From Neomesorhizobium sp963726065 (GTDB lineage: Bacteria; Pseudomonadota; Alphaproteobacteria; Rhizobiales; Rhizobiaceae): 64,000 nt of DNA. This document shows, in pieces, positions 20,260 through 29,193 of this stretch. Below the pieces are notes generated by a model. That model saw only the letters and a program-made list of their open reading frames with translations. It was not told the origin of the DNA and did no database searches. The DNA is taken from assembly GCA_963726065.1 (NCBI GenBank), contig CAVSAU010000004.1:213393-277392 (forward strand), given 5' to 3'. Within the stretch, counting starts at the first letter, position 1; each line of letters begins with the position of its first letter. The position numbers were made by a program, and so were the translations under genes.

Positions 20260-20301
20260 TGGCGTTTCTTTGAATCACAATCCCGCTCTATTTTTTGTTC
20301 A

Positions 20302-20341
20302 AGCATGATCTTTTCCGAAAATCACTTTTCGCGATCATGCT
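20302..20341. repeat. Common rhizobial hairpin repeat, terminator-like
   Basis: Perfect arms AGCATGATC (20302-20310) and GATCATGCT (20333-20341), with inner CCGAAAA/TTTTCG-like pairing. This belongs to a repeat type widespread in Rhizobiales genomes (from memory). It lies between the convergent FTR1 and murI genes and touches the murI stop codon, so it may end transcription on both sides. Confidence 0.65.
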
Positions 20342-21142
20342 CTAAACCAGGCTGAGCCCGAAACCCTGCATCAAGCGCGCCGTGGCGAAATGCGGCTTGC
20401 CGGACGTAAAGATCGCAAGGTCGCGGCCAAAGACCGCGACGGCGGCATCGTCGGGCCGGGCAACCGTCTTCAGCAGCGAAAGCGCACGACGGGCGATCGC
20501 TTCCGCCGGGTCAAGCCAATCCACCGGCCAAGGCGCCATCTTGCGCATTCGGTTGACCAGGAACGGATAGTGCGTGCAGGCCAGGACCACGATATCGGTG
20601 CGCTTGCCGTCCTGTTCCAGGAAACAGGGCGCGATTTCGGCCCGCACGGCTTCCTCGTCGACAAAACCCTCGCGCATGTAGATCTCGGCCAGCCTCGCAA
20701 GCTGCGTGCTGCCGACAAGACGCACATGGCATTTGGATGCCCAGTCGGTGATCAGGTCGCGCGTATACTGGCGCTTGACAGTCCCCGGCGTCGCCAGCAC
20801 GGAAACCAGGCCGGAGCGCGTGCGCTCCGCGGCCGGCTTGATGGCCGGAACCGTTCCGACAAACGGCACCTGCGGATAGGCCTCGCGAAGATCGCCGAGC
20901 GCCAGCGTGGACGCCGTATTGCAGGGGATGACCGCGATTTCGGGCTCGTGCTCACGCAGCAAACGGCCGAACAGTTCGATCAGCCGGCTGCGCAGCGCAT
21001 CCTCTTCCCAGTCGCCATATGGGAACGCAGCATCATCGGCGACATAGACGAAGCGGCGGTCAGGCATCAGGACACGCGCCTCGCGTAGGACGCCGAGGCC
21101 GCCAATGCCGGAATCGAACATCAGGATGGGACGGTCAGTCAT
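20342..21142 (-). CDS. murI: Glutamate racemase
   Basis: A 266-residue cofactor-independent racemase that makes D-glutamate for peptidoglycan. The two catalytic cysteines are C74 in IPCNTAST and C189 in LACTHYPF, and the early motif FDSGIGGLGVL holds D10. Length and motifs are normal. Its start overlaps the end of the upstream trmJ-like gene by eight bases, which suggests translational coupling. A hairpin repeat directly abuts its stop codon. Confidence 0.95.
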   Translation of the reverse strand: MTDRPILMFDSGIGGLGVLREARVLMPDRRFVYVADDAAFPYGDWEEDALRSRLIELFGRLLREHEPEIAVIPCNTASTLALGDLREAYPQVPFVGTVPAIKPAAERTRSGLVSVLATPGTVKRQYTRDLITDWASKCHVRLVGSTQLARLAEIYMREGFVDEEAVRAEIAPCFLEQDGKRTDIVVLACTHYPFLVNRMRKMAPWPVDWLDPAEAIARRALSLLKTVARPDDAAVAVFGRDLAIFTSGKPHFATARLMQGFGLSLV

Positions 21143-21998
21143 GGCCGCCCTCCCCGGTGTCTTCCTCGGTTTTGCCGGTTCGCGCCGCTTTGTCCGCTTT
21201 GGCCTTGCGTTCGGGATAGCCCGAGCCGCGCGGCTGTTTCGGCGAAAAATAGTCCAAGGACGCCACCACCCCCCGCAACAATTTTATTTCCGCGGTGGCA
21301 AAGCCGGCGCGGGTCAGTACGGCGCGCAGATTGTCGACCATTTTGGGCTTTTTCGAAGCCGGCCGGAAATAACCACGCGCTTCCAGCGCATCTTCGAGAT
21401 GCGACAGCAAGCCGATCAGCTGCTCCTTCGGCGCCGGTTTGATTTCCGGCCCGGAGAAGGCCGTATCGGTCTCGCTTTGCAGCCCCGACTTCAGCCACTC
21501 GTAACACATCAACAGCACCGCTTGCGCGATATTGAGCGAAGCAAAGGATGGATCGACCGGAAAAGTCACGATCTCGTCGGCAAGCCCCACCTCTTCGTTG
21601 CTGAGGCCGAAACGCTCGCGGCCGAACAGGATGCCGGTCGCCTGCCCGGAGGCCTGGCGCGCCCTAAGCATCCGTGCCGCGGTGACGGGGCTGCGCACCG
21701 CCTTGAAGCCGTCGCGCTCGCGCGCGGTCGTGGCGAAGATGAAACCGAGATCGGCAATCGCCGCCTCCAGTGTGTCGAACACCACGACGCCATCGATGAC
21801 ATGATCGGCCTTGCTGGCGGCTGTGCGCGCCTTGTCGCTCGGCCAGCCGTCGCGCGGGTTGACCAGACGCAATTGCGAAAGGCCGAAATTCGCCATGGCG
21901 CGCGCCACCATACCGATGTTTTCGCCGAGTTGCGGTTCGACAAGAATGATAACTGGTCCCTCAGTCATCCGCGTCTTGTCTGGTGTCTTGCCTGTCAT
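21135..21998 (-). CDS. trmJ: tRNA/rRNA 2'-O-methyltransferase, TrmJ-like (SPOUT)
   Basis: A SPOUT-class RNA methyltransferase that in characterised homologues modifies the 2'-O of tRNA position 32. Motif 1 is IILVEPQLGENIGMVARAM, motif 2 ILFGRERFGLSNEEV, and motif 3 SFASLNIAQAVLLMCYEW, which together form the knot and SAM site. A C-terminal helical extension and a Lys/Arg-rich tail follow. Three in-frame ATGs are possible: 22022, 21998 and 21968; the family core starts with the last. 21998 is a compromise. It overlaps murI by eight bases. The exact position modified is inferred from the family. Confidence 0.85.
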   Translation of the reverse strand: MTGKTPDKTRMTEGPVIILVEPQLGENIGMVARAMANFGLSQLRLVNPRDGWPSDKARTAASKADHVIDGVVVFDTLEAAIADLGFIFATTARERDGFKAVRSPVTAARMLRARQASGQATGILFGRERFGLSNEEVGLADEIVTFPVDPSFASLNIAQAVLLMCYEWLKSGLQSETDTAFSGPEIKPAPKEQLIGLLSHLEDALEARGYFRPASKKPKMVDNLRAVLTRAGFATAEIKLLRGVVASLDYFSPKQPRGSGYPERKAKADKAARTGKTEEDTGEGGHD

Positions 21999-22090
21999 GA
22001 AGTTTGCTTCGATTGCGACCATCGCGCGTCCCTGACATATTCGCCCGGGAAAATGAAGCTTTGGCAAAGAAGCTGGTAGTGAAGAAATGA

Positions 22091-23002
22091 TCAGCGCCCG
22101 GCGACAAAAAGCCTGATCGCATCGGCCACTTCGGCCGGCTTTTCGTGCAATATCCAATGGCCGGCGCCGGCCATCCTGCGGATTGCAAGCTCCGGTGCGT
22201 AGCGGTCCAAGCCGTCAAGACAGACCGGCAGCAAGGCCTCGTCCGCTTCGCCCCAGACCACCAGATGCGGCATGCGGACGGCGACTGCTTCATCAGGCAA
22301 TGACAGCAGGAATGAATCGCCCGCCGCTTCGCCAGGCGCGGGAACGACGATCGGTGAAGCGCGATACCAGTTGAGCATCGCGGTCATCGCGCCCGGCCGG
22401 CCCCACGCTTCCCGATAGCCGGCTTCGCTCTCAGGCGTCATCCAGTCTGTCTTCGAAAAGCCGGCGATCATCCTGAGTGTGCGCCGAAAACGGTCCTCAG
22501 ACATCAGCATGTCGGCGTCGGGCGCCCGCAGGCGGTTGATGTACTGGCTCGCCTTGCGTTGCGCAGCGTCCCTGAAAATGGCGCGCTGGAAACATACGGG
22601 ATGCACGCCATTGGCGATGACAAGATGCGTCAGCCGTTCGGGATGGGCAAACGCATAGGCATAAGCGACCGACGCACCCCAATCGTGGCCGGCGAGCACA
22701 AACGGCCGGCCGGGTGACAGGTGATCCGCCAATGCGGCGATATCGGCGACCAGATGTTTCGCGCGGTAGGCCTCGATGCCCTCCGGTTTCGATGAAAGGT
22801 TGAAGCCGCGCAGGTCCGGCGCCACCACGTGATAATCGCGGGCCAGCGTCCTCATCACCACGCGCCAGGCGGTCCAGTATTCGGGAAAGCCATGCAGGCA
22901 CATGACCAGCGGTTTGGCCGGGTTGCCGGCGGCGGCAAAGTGCAGATCGATACCGCCCGCAGCATGAAAACCGAAGCGCATTTCGCCGTCACCGTCAGAC
23001 AT
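22091..23002 (-). CDS. Alpha/beta hydrolase, epoxide hydrolase-like
   Basis: A 303-residue alpha/beta-hydrolase. HGFPEYWTAW is the oxyanion-hole segment, and GHDWGASVAY places an Asp as the nucleophile, which is typical of soluble epoxide hydrolases and haloacetate dehalogenases rather than esterases. GAGHWILHEKP carries the catalytic His. ATG 23002 (MSDGDGEMRF) is chosen; the frame is open further up but overlaps the icd promoter region. Divergent from icd with about 130 bases between starts. Whether it opens epoxides or removes halide cannot be told here. Confidence 0.83.
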   Translation of the reverse strand: MSDGDGEMRFGFHAAGGIDLHFAAAGNPAKPLVMCLHGFPEYWTAWRVVMRTLARDYHVVAPDLRGFNLSSKPEGIEAYRAKHLVADIAALADHLSPGRPFVLAGHDWGASVAYAYAFAHPERLTHLVIANGVHPVCFQRAIFRDAAQRKASQYINRLRAPDADMLMSEDRFRRTLRMIAGFSKTDWMTPESEAGYREAWGRPGAMTAMLNWYRASPIVVPAPGEAAGDSFLLSLPDEAVAVRMPHLVVWGEADEALLPVCLDGLDRYAPELAIRRMAGAGHWILHEKPAEVADAIRLFVAGR

Positions 23003-23133
23003 GTTTTCGCTCCGAGAAATCCGCCGCCGCCAAGGCTTTGCCTCTACGGCACACAGTGCTATAGGGGCCGCGGCTCCTGACGCAAACCCTTCCGGGACAG
23101 TTCGTCCCGCACCCCAGCAACGAGGCAATTCCT

Positions 23134-24345
23134 ATGGCGAAGATCAAGGTGAAGAATCCGGTTGTCGAGCTTGACGGCGACGAGATGACCCGGATCATCT
23201 GGCAGTTCATCAAGGAAAAGCTGATCCACCCCTATCTCGACATCGACCTCAAATATTACGACCTCGGCATCGAGCACCGCGACGCGACCGAGGACCAGGT
23301 GACGATCAACGCCGCCGAAGCGATCAAGAAGTACGGCGTTGGCGTCAAATGCGCCACGATCACGCCGGACGAACAGCGCGTCGAGGAATTCTCGCTGAAG
23401 AAGATGTGGAAGTCCCCCAACGGTACCATCCGCAACATCCTTGGCGGCACCATCTTCCGCGAGCCGATCATCATGAAGAACGTGCCGCGGCTGGTGCCGG
23501 GCTGGACCAAGCCGATCATCGTTGGCCGCCATGCCTTCGGCGACCAGTACAGGGCGACCGATTTCCGTTTCCCCGGCAAGGGCAAGCTGACGATCAAGTT
23601 CGTCGGTGAAGACGGCAAGACTATCGAACACGACGTCTTCGACGCGCCGGCCTCCGGCGTCGCGATGGCCATGTACAATCTCGACGATTCGATCCGCGAA
23701 TTCGCGCGCGCCTCGCTGAACTACGGCATCCTGCGCGGTTACCCCGTCTACCTGTCGACCAAGAACACCATCCTCAAGGCCTATGACGGCCGCTTCAAGG
23801 ACATCTTCCAGGAAGTCTACGAGAAGGAGTTCGAGGCGCAGTTCAAGGAAAAGAAGATCTGGTACGAGCATCGTCTGATCGACGACATGGTGGCTTCCAG
23901 CCTGAAGTGGTCGGGCGGCTATGTCTGGGCCTGCAAGAACTATGACGGCGACGTCCAATCCGACACGGTGGCCCAGGGCTTTGGCTCGCTCGGCCTGATG
24001 ACCTCGGTGCTGATGACGCCGGACGGCCAGACCGTCGAGGCGGAGGCCGCCCACGGCACCGTGACGCGTCACTATCGCCAGCACCAGAAAGGCGAGGAAA
24101 CCTCGACAAACTCGATCGCCTCGATCTTCGCCTGGACGCGCGGCCTGGCGCATCGCGCCAAGCTCGACGACAACGCCGAACTGAAAAAGTTCGCCGACAC
24201 GCTGGAGAAGGTCTGCATCCAGACGGTGGAGAGCGGCTACATGACCAAGGACCTTGCGCTGCTGATCGGTGCGGACCAGCCATGGCTGTCGACCACCGGC
24301 TTCCTCGATAAGATCGACGAGAACCTGAAGAAGGCGATGGCTTGA
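23134..24345 (+). CDS. icd: NADP-dependent isocitrate dehydrogenase
   Basis: A 403-residue enzyme of the eukaryotic-like homodimeric IDH group, common in alphaproteobacteria. Motifs include VVELDGDEMTRIIW at the N-terminus, SPNGTIRNILGGTIFREPI with the isocitrate-binding Ser and Arg residues, and AAHGTVTRHYRQHQKG, the NADP-binding part. It oxidises isocitrate to 2-oxoglutarate in the TCA cycle. Length is normal and the frame is intact. A small membrane-anchored protein gene follows three bases after its stop region. Confidence 0.96.
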   Translation: MAKIKVKNPVVELDGDEMTRIIWQFIKEKLIHPYLDIDLKYYDLGIEHRDATEDQVTINAAEAIKKYGVGVKCATITPDEQRVEEFSLKKMWKSPNGTIRNILGGTIFREPIIMKNVPRLVPGWTKPIIVGRHAFGDQYRATDFRFPGKGKLTIKFVGEDGKTIEHDVFDAPASGVAMAMYNLDDSIREFARASLNYGILRGYPVYLSTKNTILKAYDGRFKDIFQEVYEKEFEAQFKEKKIWYEHRLIDDMVASSLKWSGGYVWACKNYDGDVQSDTVAQGFGSLGLMTSVLMTPDGQTVEAEAAHGTVTRHYRQHQKGEETSTNSIASIFAWTRGLAHRAKLDDNAELKKFADTLEKVCIQTVESGYMTKDLALLIGADQPWLSTTGFLDKIDENLKKAMA

Positions 24346-24348
24346 CAG

Positions 24349-24825
24349 ATGCCGGACGGCGAAATCGATCAGGATGAGGCTTCCGAACCGCAGGTTTCGG
24401 AAGCCGAACTGGTCGACCGCCGGGCGCAGGAATTGCTCCTCGCCGCTTATGCCGGCGGCGCCGTCGCGCTGTTTCCAGATGCGGATCCGCGACTTCTCGA
24501 CATCGAAAAGAAAGCCGCCAACCGGCTGGTGTCATTGAAGCTGGCGTTCTATCCCGACGAAGCACGCGATCATCTTTCACCAACCAATTCCGGCCGCTAC
24601 TGGGCTTTGAACGGCGGCTATTTCGGCTTTCTGAAGGAAGACCCGCCAACCGGCGGTGGCGGCACGCGCGGCCGAAATCCTGAAATAGAAGCCCTGCGCG
24701 CTACCTATATGAAGCTAAGGCTCAACACCTTCTGGCTTTCCTTCGGCCTGTCGATCGCAGGTTTCATCCTCTCGCTGATCTCAATCACGATCGCCTTCTA
24801 TTATGGCGACCGCTTTCCGCGCTGA
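24349..24825 (+). CDS. Hypothetical protein with C-terminal membrane anchor
   Basis: A 158-residue protein not assigned to a family. The first 120 residues are hydrophilic and acidic at the N-terminus (DQDEASEPQVSEAELVDRRA). The C-terminus has one long hydrophobic segment, FWLSFGLSIAGFILSLISIT, ending with a short charged tail, so it is likely tail-anchored in the inner membrane. It begins four bases after the icd stop and is probably co-transcribed. Convergent with alaS. Confidence 0.6.
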   Translation: MPDGEIDQDEASEPQVSEAELVDRRAQELLLAAYAGGAVALFPDADPRLLDIEKKAANRLVSLKLAFYPDEARDHLSPTNSGRYWALNGGYFGFLKEDPPTGGGGTRGRNPEIEALRATYMKLRLNTFWLSFGLSIAGFILSLISITIAFYYGDRFPR

Positions 24826-24868
24826 TGTAAAGCGCCGCGCATTCGGTGCCGCGACGTCCGGCCAATCC

Positions 24869-27538
24869 TCAGGCCGCTGCCATCGCGGCCTTCACGGCGG
24901 CGATCGCCTCGTCGGCCTTCGACGCATCGGGCCCGCCGGCCTGCGCCATATCCGGACGGCCGCCGCCACCCTGGCCGCCAAGGGCCGCCGACGCCACGCG
25001 CACGAGATCGACGGCGCTGTAACGGCCCGTCAGGTCGTCGGTGACGGCGACAACCACGCTTGCCTTGTTGTCTTCACCCGCGCCGACGAACACGACGACG
25101 CCTGAACCGAGCGAGCTCTTGCCCTCGTCCGCCAGCGGCTTCAGGTCCTTCGGCGACACGCCGGAAACGCTCCTGCCGAGGAAACCGACCCCGGCGACCG
25201 TTTCGGCCGCGCCGCCGGAGGCACCGGCTGCAGCGCCGCCACCCAGCGCAAGCTTCTTGCGCGCGTCGGCCAGTTCGCGCTCCAGCTTGCGGCGCTCGTC
25301 GACAAGCGTCTCCACACGGGTCAGGACATCCGCCGGCGACACTTTCAGCGCAGCCGCAACCGCCTTGAGACGCCGGTCCTGCTCATCGAGGTGGCGGCGC
25401 GCCGCCTCTCCTGTAAGCGCTTCGATACGCCGAACGCCTGCGGCCACCGCAGCGTCGGAGACGATGCGGATCAGGCCGATGTCGCCGGTCGACGTCACGT
25501 GCGTGCCGCCGCACAGCTCAACCGAATATGGCCGGTTGGCCCTGGCGCCCTGCAGGCCGGTGCCCATCGATACGACGCGCACCTCGTCGCCATATTTTTC
25601 GCCGAACAGCGCCATCGCGCCTTCCGCGATCGCATCGTCGACCGACATCAGCCGTGTGGTGACCGGGCTGTTCTGGACGACGATCTCATTGGCCATCTTC
25701 TCGACCTGCTCGAGCTCGTCGGCGGAGATCGGCTTGTTGTGCGAAATGTCGAAGCGCAGGCGTTCCGGGGCGACCAGCGAACCCTTCTGGGCGACATGCG
25801 TGCCCAAAACCTCGCGCAGCGCCTCGTGGATGAGGTGCGTTGCCGAATGGTTGGAGCGCAGCCGCGAGCGGCGAGCGTGGTCGACCTTCATTTCGACCGC
25901 CGCGCCGGGCTTTACCGTGCCTTTGGCGACCTTGCCGAGATGCACGAATACACCGTCGCCCTTCTTCTGGGTGTCAGCGATATCGACGGCAAACCCTTCG
26001 CCGGAGAGAGTTCCGGTGTCGCCCATCTGGCCGCCGGATTCGCCGTAGAACGGCGTCTGGTTGACGACGACAGCCACTTCGTCGCCAGCCTTGGCCTCGG
26101 CGATTTCCTTGCCATCCTTGACCAGGGTCAGCACCATGCCTTCGGCCTGCTCTGTCTCGTAACCGAGGAAGTCGGTGGCGCCAGTCTTTTCCTTGATGCC
26201 GAACCAGACCGTTTCAGTGGCAGCCTCGCCGGAACCGGCCCAGCTCTTGCGCGCCTCAGCCTTCTGCCGCTGCATCGCGTCGTTGAAGCCATCGAGATTG
26301 ACCGAGATGTTGCGCTGGCGCAGCGCATCCTGCGTCAGATCGAGCGGAAAGCCGTAAGTATCGTAGAGCTTGAACGCCGTTTCGCCGTCCAGCATGTCGC
26401 CGGCGCCGAGCTTGTCGGTGGCTTCGGAAAGCAGGCCGAGGCCGCGCGCCAGCGTCTTGCGGAAACGGGTCTCCTCGAGCTTCAGCGTCTCGGTGATCAA
26501 CGCCTCGCCGCGAACCAGCTCGGGATAGGCCTGGCCCATCTCGCGCACCAGCGCGGGCACCAGCTTCCACATGAGCGGTTCGGAGGCGCCGAGAAGCTGC
26601 CCATGACGCATGGCGCGGCGCATGATGCGGCGCAATACGTAGCCGCGGCCCTCGTTGGACGGCAACACACCGTCAGCCACGAGGAAGGACGCGGAGCGCA
26701 GGTGATCCGCGATGACCCGGAACGATCCAACGTTGTCCGCTTCGGGACCGCGCCCGAGAGCGGAAGCCGCCGCGTCGATCAGGTGGCGGAACAGATCGGT
26801 TTCGAAGACGCTCTCCACCCCCTGCAGGATGGACGCCATGCGCTCCAGCCCCATGCCGGTGTCGATCGACGGGCGCGGCAGATCGATGCGCTCCTCCTTC
26901 GTCACCTGCTCATACTGCATGAAGACCAGGTTCCAGAATTCGAGGAAGCGGTCGCCGTCCTCCTCCGGTGTTCCGGGAGGTCCGCCCCAGATGTGCTCGC
27001 CACGGTCGATGAAGATTTCCGAACAAGGGCCGCAGGGGCCGGTGTCGCCCATCGCCCAGAAATTGTCGGAGGTCGCGATACGGATGATGCGATCGTCAGA
27101 AAAACCGGCGATCTTCTTCCAGTAGCCGGCTGCCTCGTCGTCGGTGTGGTAGACGGTAACCAGCAGCTTGTCCTTCGGCAGGCCGAAATCCTTGGTGATC
27201 AGGTTCCAGGCAAGCTCGATCGCACGTTCCTTGAAATAATCTCCGAAGGAGAAATTGCCGAGCATCTCAAAGAAGGTGAGATGGCGTGCGGTATAACCGA
27301 CATTGTCGAGGTCATTGTGCTTGCCGCCTGCGCGCACACTCTTCTGCGCGGTCGCCGCACGCGAGTAGGACCGCTTCTCCAGGCCGGTGAAGACGTTCTT
27401 GAACTGCACCATGCCGGCGTTGGTGAACATCAGGGTCGGATCATTGCGCGGCACCAACGGGCTCGAGGCGACGATCTCGTGGCCGTTCTTCTTGAAGTAG
27501 TCGAGAAATGACGACCGGATTTCGTTGACGCCGCTCAT
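24869..27538 (-). CDS. alaS: Alanine-tRNA ligase
   Basis: An 889-residue class II synthetase that charges tRNA-Ala. The N-terminal catalytic core begins SGVNEIRSSFLDYFKKNGHE and includes FTNAGMVQFKNVF. The editing domain has the zinc ligands HSATH and CGGTHV, which clear misacylated Ser and Gly. The C-terminal region is the usual coiled-coil and DHHA1-like domain with a glycine-rich tail. Length matches the family. It lies downstream of recA on the same strand, a common rhizobial order. Confidence 0.97.
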   Translation of the reverse strand: MSGVNEIRSSFLDYFKKNGHEIVASSPLVPRNDPTLMFTNAGMVQFKNVFTGLEKRSYSRAATAQKSVRAGGKHNDLDNVGYTARHLTFFEMLGNFSFGDYFKERAIELAWNLITKDFGLPKDKLLVTVYHTDDEAAGYWKKIAGFSDDRIIRIATSDNFWAMGDTGPCGPCSEIFIDRGEHIWGGPPGTPEEDGDRFLEFWNLVFMQYEQVTKEERIDLPRPSIDTGMGLERMASILQGVESVFETDLFRHLIDAAASALGRGPEADNVGSFRVIADHLRSASFLVADGVLPSNEGRGYVLRRIMRRAMRHGQLLGASEPLMWKLVPALVREMGQAYPELVRGEALITETLKLEETRFRKTLARGLGLLSEATDKLGAGDMLDGETAFKLYDTYGFPLDLTQDALRQRNISVNLDGFNDAMQRQKAEARKSWAGSGEAATETVWFGIKEKTGATDFLGYETEQAEGMVLTLVKDGKEIAEAKAGDEVAVVVNQTPFYGESGGQMGDTGTLSGEGFAVDIADTQKKGDGVFVHLGKVAKGTVKPGAAVEMKVDHARRSRLRSNHSATHLIHEALREVLGTHVAQKGSLVAPERLRFDISHNKPISADELEQVEKMANEIVVQNSPVTTRLMSVDDAIAEGAMALFGEKYGDEVRVVSMGTGLQGARANRPYSVELCGGTHVTSTGDIGLIRIVSDAAVAAGVRRIEALTGEAARRHLDEQDRRLKAVAAALKVSPADVLTRVETLVDERRKLERELADARKKLALGGGAAAGASGGAAETVAGVGFLGRSVSGVSPKDLKPLADEGKSSLGSGVVVFVGAGEDNKASVVVAVTDDLTGRYSAVDLVRVASAALGGQGGGGRPDMAQAGGPDASKADEAIAAVKAAMAAA

Positions 27539-27636
27539 ACTGATGCCTTTGTGAGAACCCTGCCTTATTTAGCGGGGCGAAAATGGACATGGCCTTTTAT
27601 CGTCAGCACCCTGCCCTGTCCAGAAACACCGGACGA

Positions 27637-27737
27637 CTACAGCGTGTCGCGCCGAATGGGATTCGGCGGTCACGCTGTAGCTTGTTGCTTGTGCATGTCG
27701 TTTCTCCCGATACCGAGGACACTTTCGGGCGACATGC
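27637..27737. repeat. Composite hairpin repeat, copy 1
   Basis: Two hairpins. The first (27637-27680) has perfect outer arms CTACAGCGTG/CACGCTGTAG and inner GCCGAAT/ATTCGGC. The second (27693-27737) has arms GCATGTCG/CGACATGC around an inner CCGA...TCGG stem. Related sequence occurs at 31931-31976 and 56424-56491. It lies in the alaS-recA spacer. Confidence 0.7.
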
Positions 27738-27764
27738 CTCAGAAAAACCCGAGGTTCACAGCGC

Positions 27765-27797
27765 CAAAACAAAACCGCCGGGGTGAAGCCGGCGGTC
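27765..27797 (-). terminator. Intrinsic terminator of recA
   Basis: On the minus strand, ACCGCCGG and CCGGCGGT form an eight-pair stem around a short loop (27774-27796), followed by TTTTGTTTT. It lies about 30 bases after the recA stop and so ends recA transcription before alaS. Confidence 0.75.
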
Positions 27798-27826
27798 GGT
27801 ATTGCATAAAATGGAATGGAATCCGC

Positions 27827-28912
27827 TTACATCTCGGCGGCATCGTCCTCGATTTCACCCGGGCCGCCGTTCTCCAGGAACTTTTCGGCGATCAGACCGG
27901 CATTCTGCCGCAACGTCAGTTCGATTTCGCGTGCCAGTTCGGGATTGTCGCGCAGGAACAGCTTGGCGTTCTCGCGGCCCTGGCCGAGGCGCTGCGAATT
28001 GTAGGAGAACCAGGCGCCCGACTTCTCGACCACGCCGGCCTTGACCCCAAGGTCAACGAGCTCGCCCGTCTTCGAAACGCCTTCACCATACATGATGTCG
28101 AACTCGACCACCTTGAAGGGAGGCGCCAGCTTGTTCTTGACCACCTTGACGCGGGTCTGGTTGCCGACCACCTCTTCGCGGTCCTTGACCGAGCCGATGC
28201 GGCGAATGTCGAGACGCACCGACGCATAGAACTTCAGCGCGTTGCCGCCGGTCGTCGTCTCCGGCGAGCCAAACATGACGCCGATCTTCATGCGGATCTG
28301 GTTGATGAAGATGACCATCGTGTTGGAACGCGAAATGGACGCGGTGAGCTTGCGCAGCGCCTGGCTCATCAGACGGGCTTGCAGGCCCGGCAAGGAATCG
28401 CCCATCTCGCCCTCGATTTCGGCGCGCGGCGTCAGGGCCGCGACCGAATCGACAACCAGCACGTCGATGGCGCCGGAGCGGACCAGCGTGTCGCAAATCT
28501 CCAGCGCCTGTTCCCCGGTGTCCGGCTGCGAGATCAAAAGGTTCTCCAGGTCGACCCCGAGCTTGCGGGCATAGACAGGATCGAGCGCGTGCTCGGCGTC
28601 GACGAAGGCGCAGATGCCGCCCTTCTTCTGCGCCTCGGCCACCGTATGCAGCGCCATAGTCGTCTTGCCCGAGCTTTCCGGCCCGTAGATTTCGATGATG
28701 CGGCCGCGCGGCAGGCCACCAACTCCCAGCGCGATGTCGAGGCCGAGCGAACCCGTGGAAACCGTGCCGATCTCCACCACCTGCTCGTTGGCGCCGAGCC
28801 GCATGATCGAACCCTTGCCGAAAGCGCGTTCGATCTGCGAAAGCGCGGCGTCGAGCGCCTTTGTCTTGTCCACCGAATTATCCTCTACAAGCCGCAATGA
28901 GTTCTGAGCCAT
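27827..28912 (-). CDS. recA: DNA recombination protein RecA
   Basis: A 361-residue recombinase. The ATP-binding P-loop is GPESSGKTTMA, followed by the RecA core segments IDVLVVDSVAAL and NTMVIFINQIRMKIGVMFG. The C-terminus is acidic (EIEDDAAEM), as in other RecA proteins. It forms filaments on single-stranded DNA and triggers LexA self-cleavage. A LexA-type box lies about 60-75 bases before its start, so SOS control is likely. Confidence 0.98.
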   Translation of the reverse strand: MAQNSLRLVEDNSVDKTKALDAALSQIERAFGKGSIMRLGANEQVVEIGTVSTGSLGLDIALGVGGLPRGRIIEIYGPESSGKTTMALHTVAEAQKKGGICAFVDAEHALDPVYARKLGVDLENLLISQPDTGEQALEICDTLVRSGAIDVLVVDSVAALTPRAEIEGEMGDSLPGLQARLMSQALRKLTASISRSNTMVIFINQIRMKIGVMFGSPETTTGGNALKFYASVRLDIRRIGSVKDREEVVGNQTRVKVVKNKLAPPFKVVEFDIMYGEGVSKTGELVDLGVKAGVVEKSGAWFSYNSQRLGQGRENAKLFLRDNPELAREIELTLRQNAGLIAEKFLENGGPGEIEDDAAEM

Positions 28913-28971
28913 GATACATCACCCCGTGGTCGTCAATGAAGGCCGGACAATCCGGTGTCTTGTTCAATTAT

Positions 28972-28986
28972 GTACCTGTTTTGTTC
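28972..28986. promoter_or_regulatory. LexA box of recA
   Basis: GTAC-N7-GTTC (28972-28986) matches the alphaproteobacterial SOS box GTTC-N7-GTTC with one mismatch. Read on the recA strand it is GAACAAAACAGGTAC. It lies about 60 bases before the recA start, in promoter range. Confidence 0.65.
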
Positions 28987-29193
28987 TAATTTGGCAAGAG
29001 GCGCTAAGCATCAGTTTTAATTTGACAATCCAGATACGTTCCATTTTTGTTTCATTACCTTTGCAAATCGACAGCAATTGGAACGGCGCTATCGTTGGCC
29101 GCGAGAAGCAGGCAGCCGATTCGGCAGTCCGCCGATTGCAGGCGTGCAGACCGCCACATATTGTCCGCCCGAAATCGCATCGGATAACTCCCC

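Noticed and set aside
25391..27511. A 706-codon open frame antisense to alaS
   Set aside because: It mirrors the alaS codon pattern, has no family resemblance, and alaS is certain. Long antisense frames are common in GC-rich genomes.
27551..28900. A 449-codon open frame antisense to recA
   Set aside because: Shadow frame that also runs across the recA terminator and a repeat.
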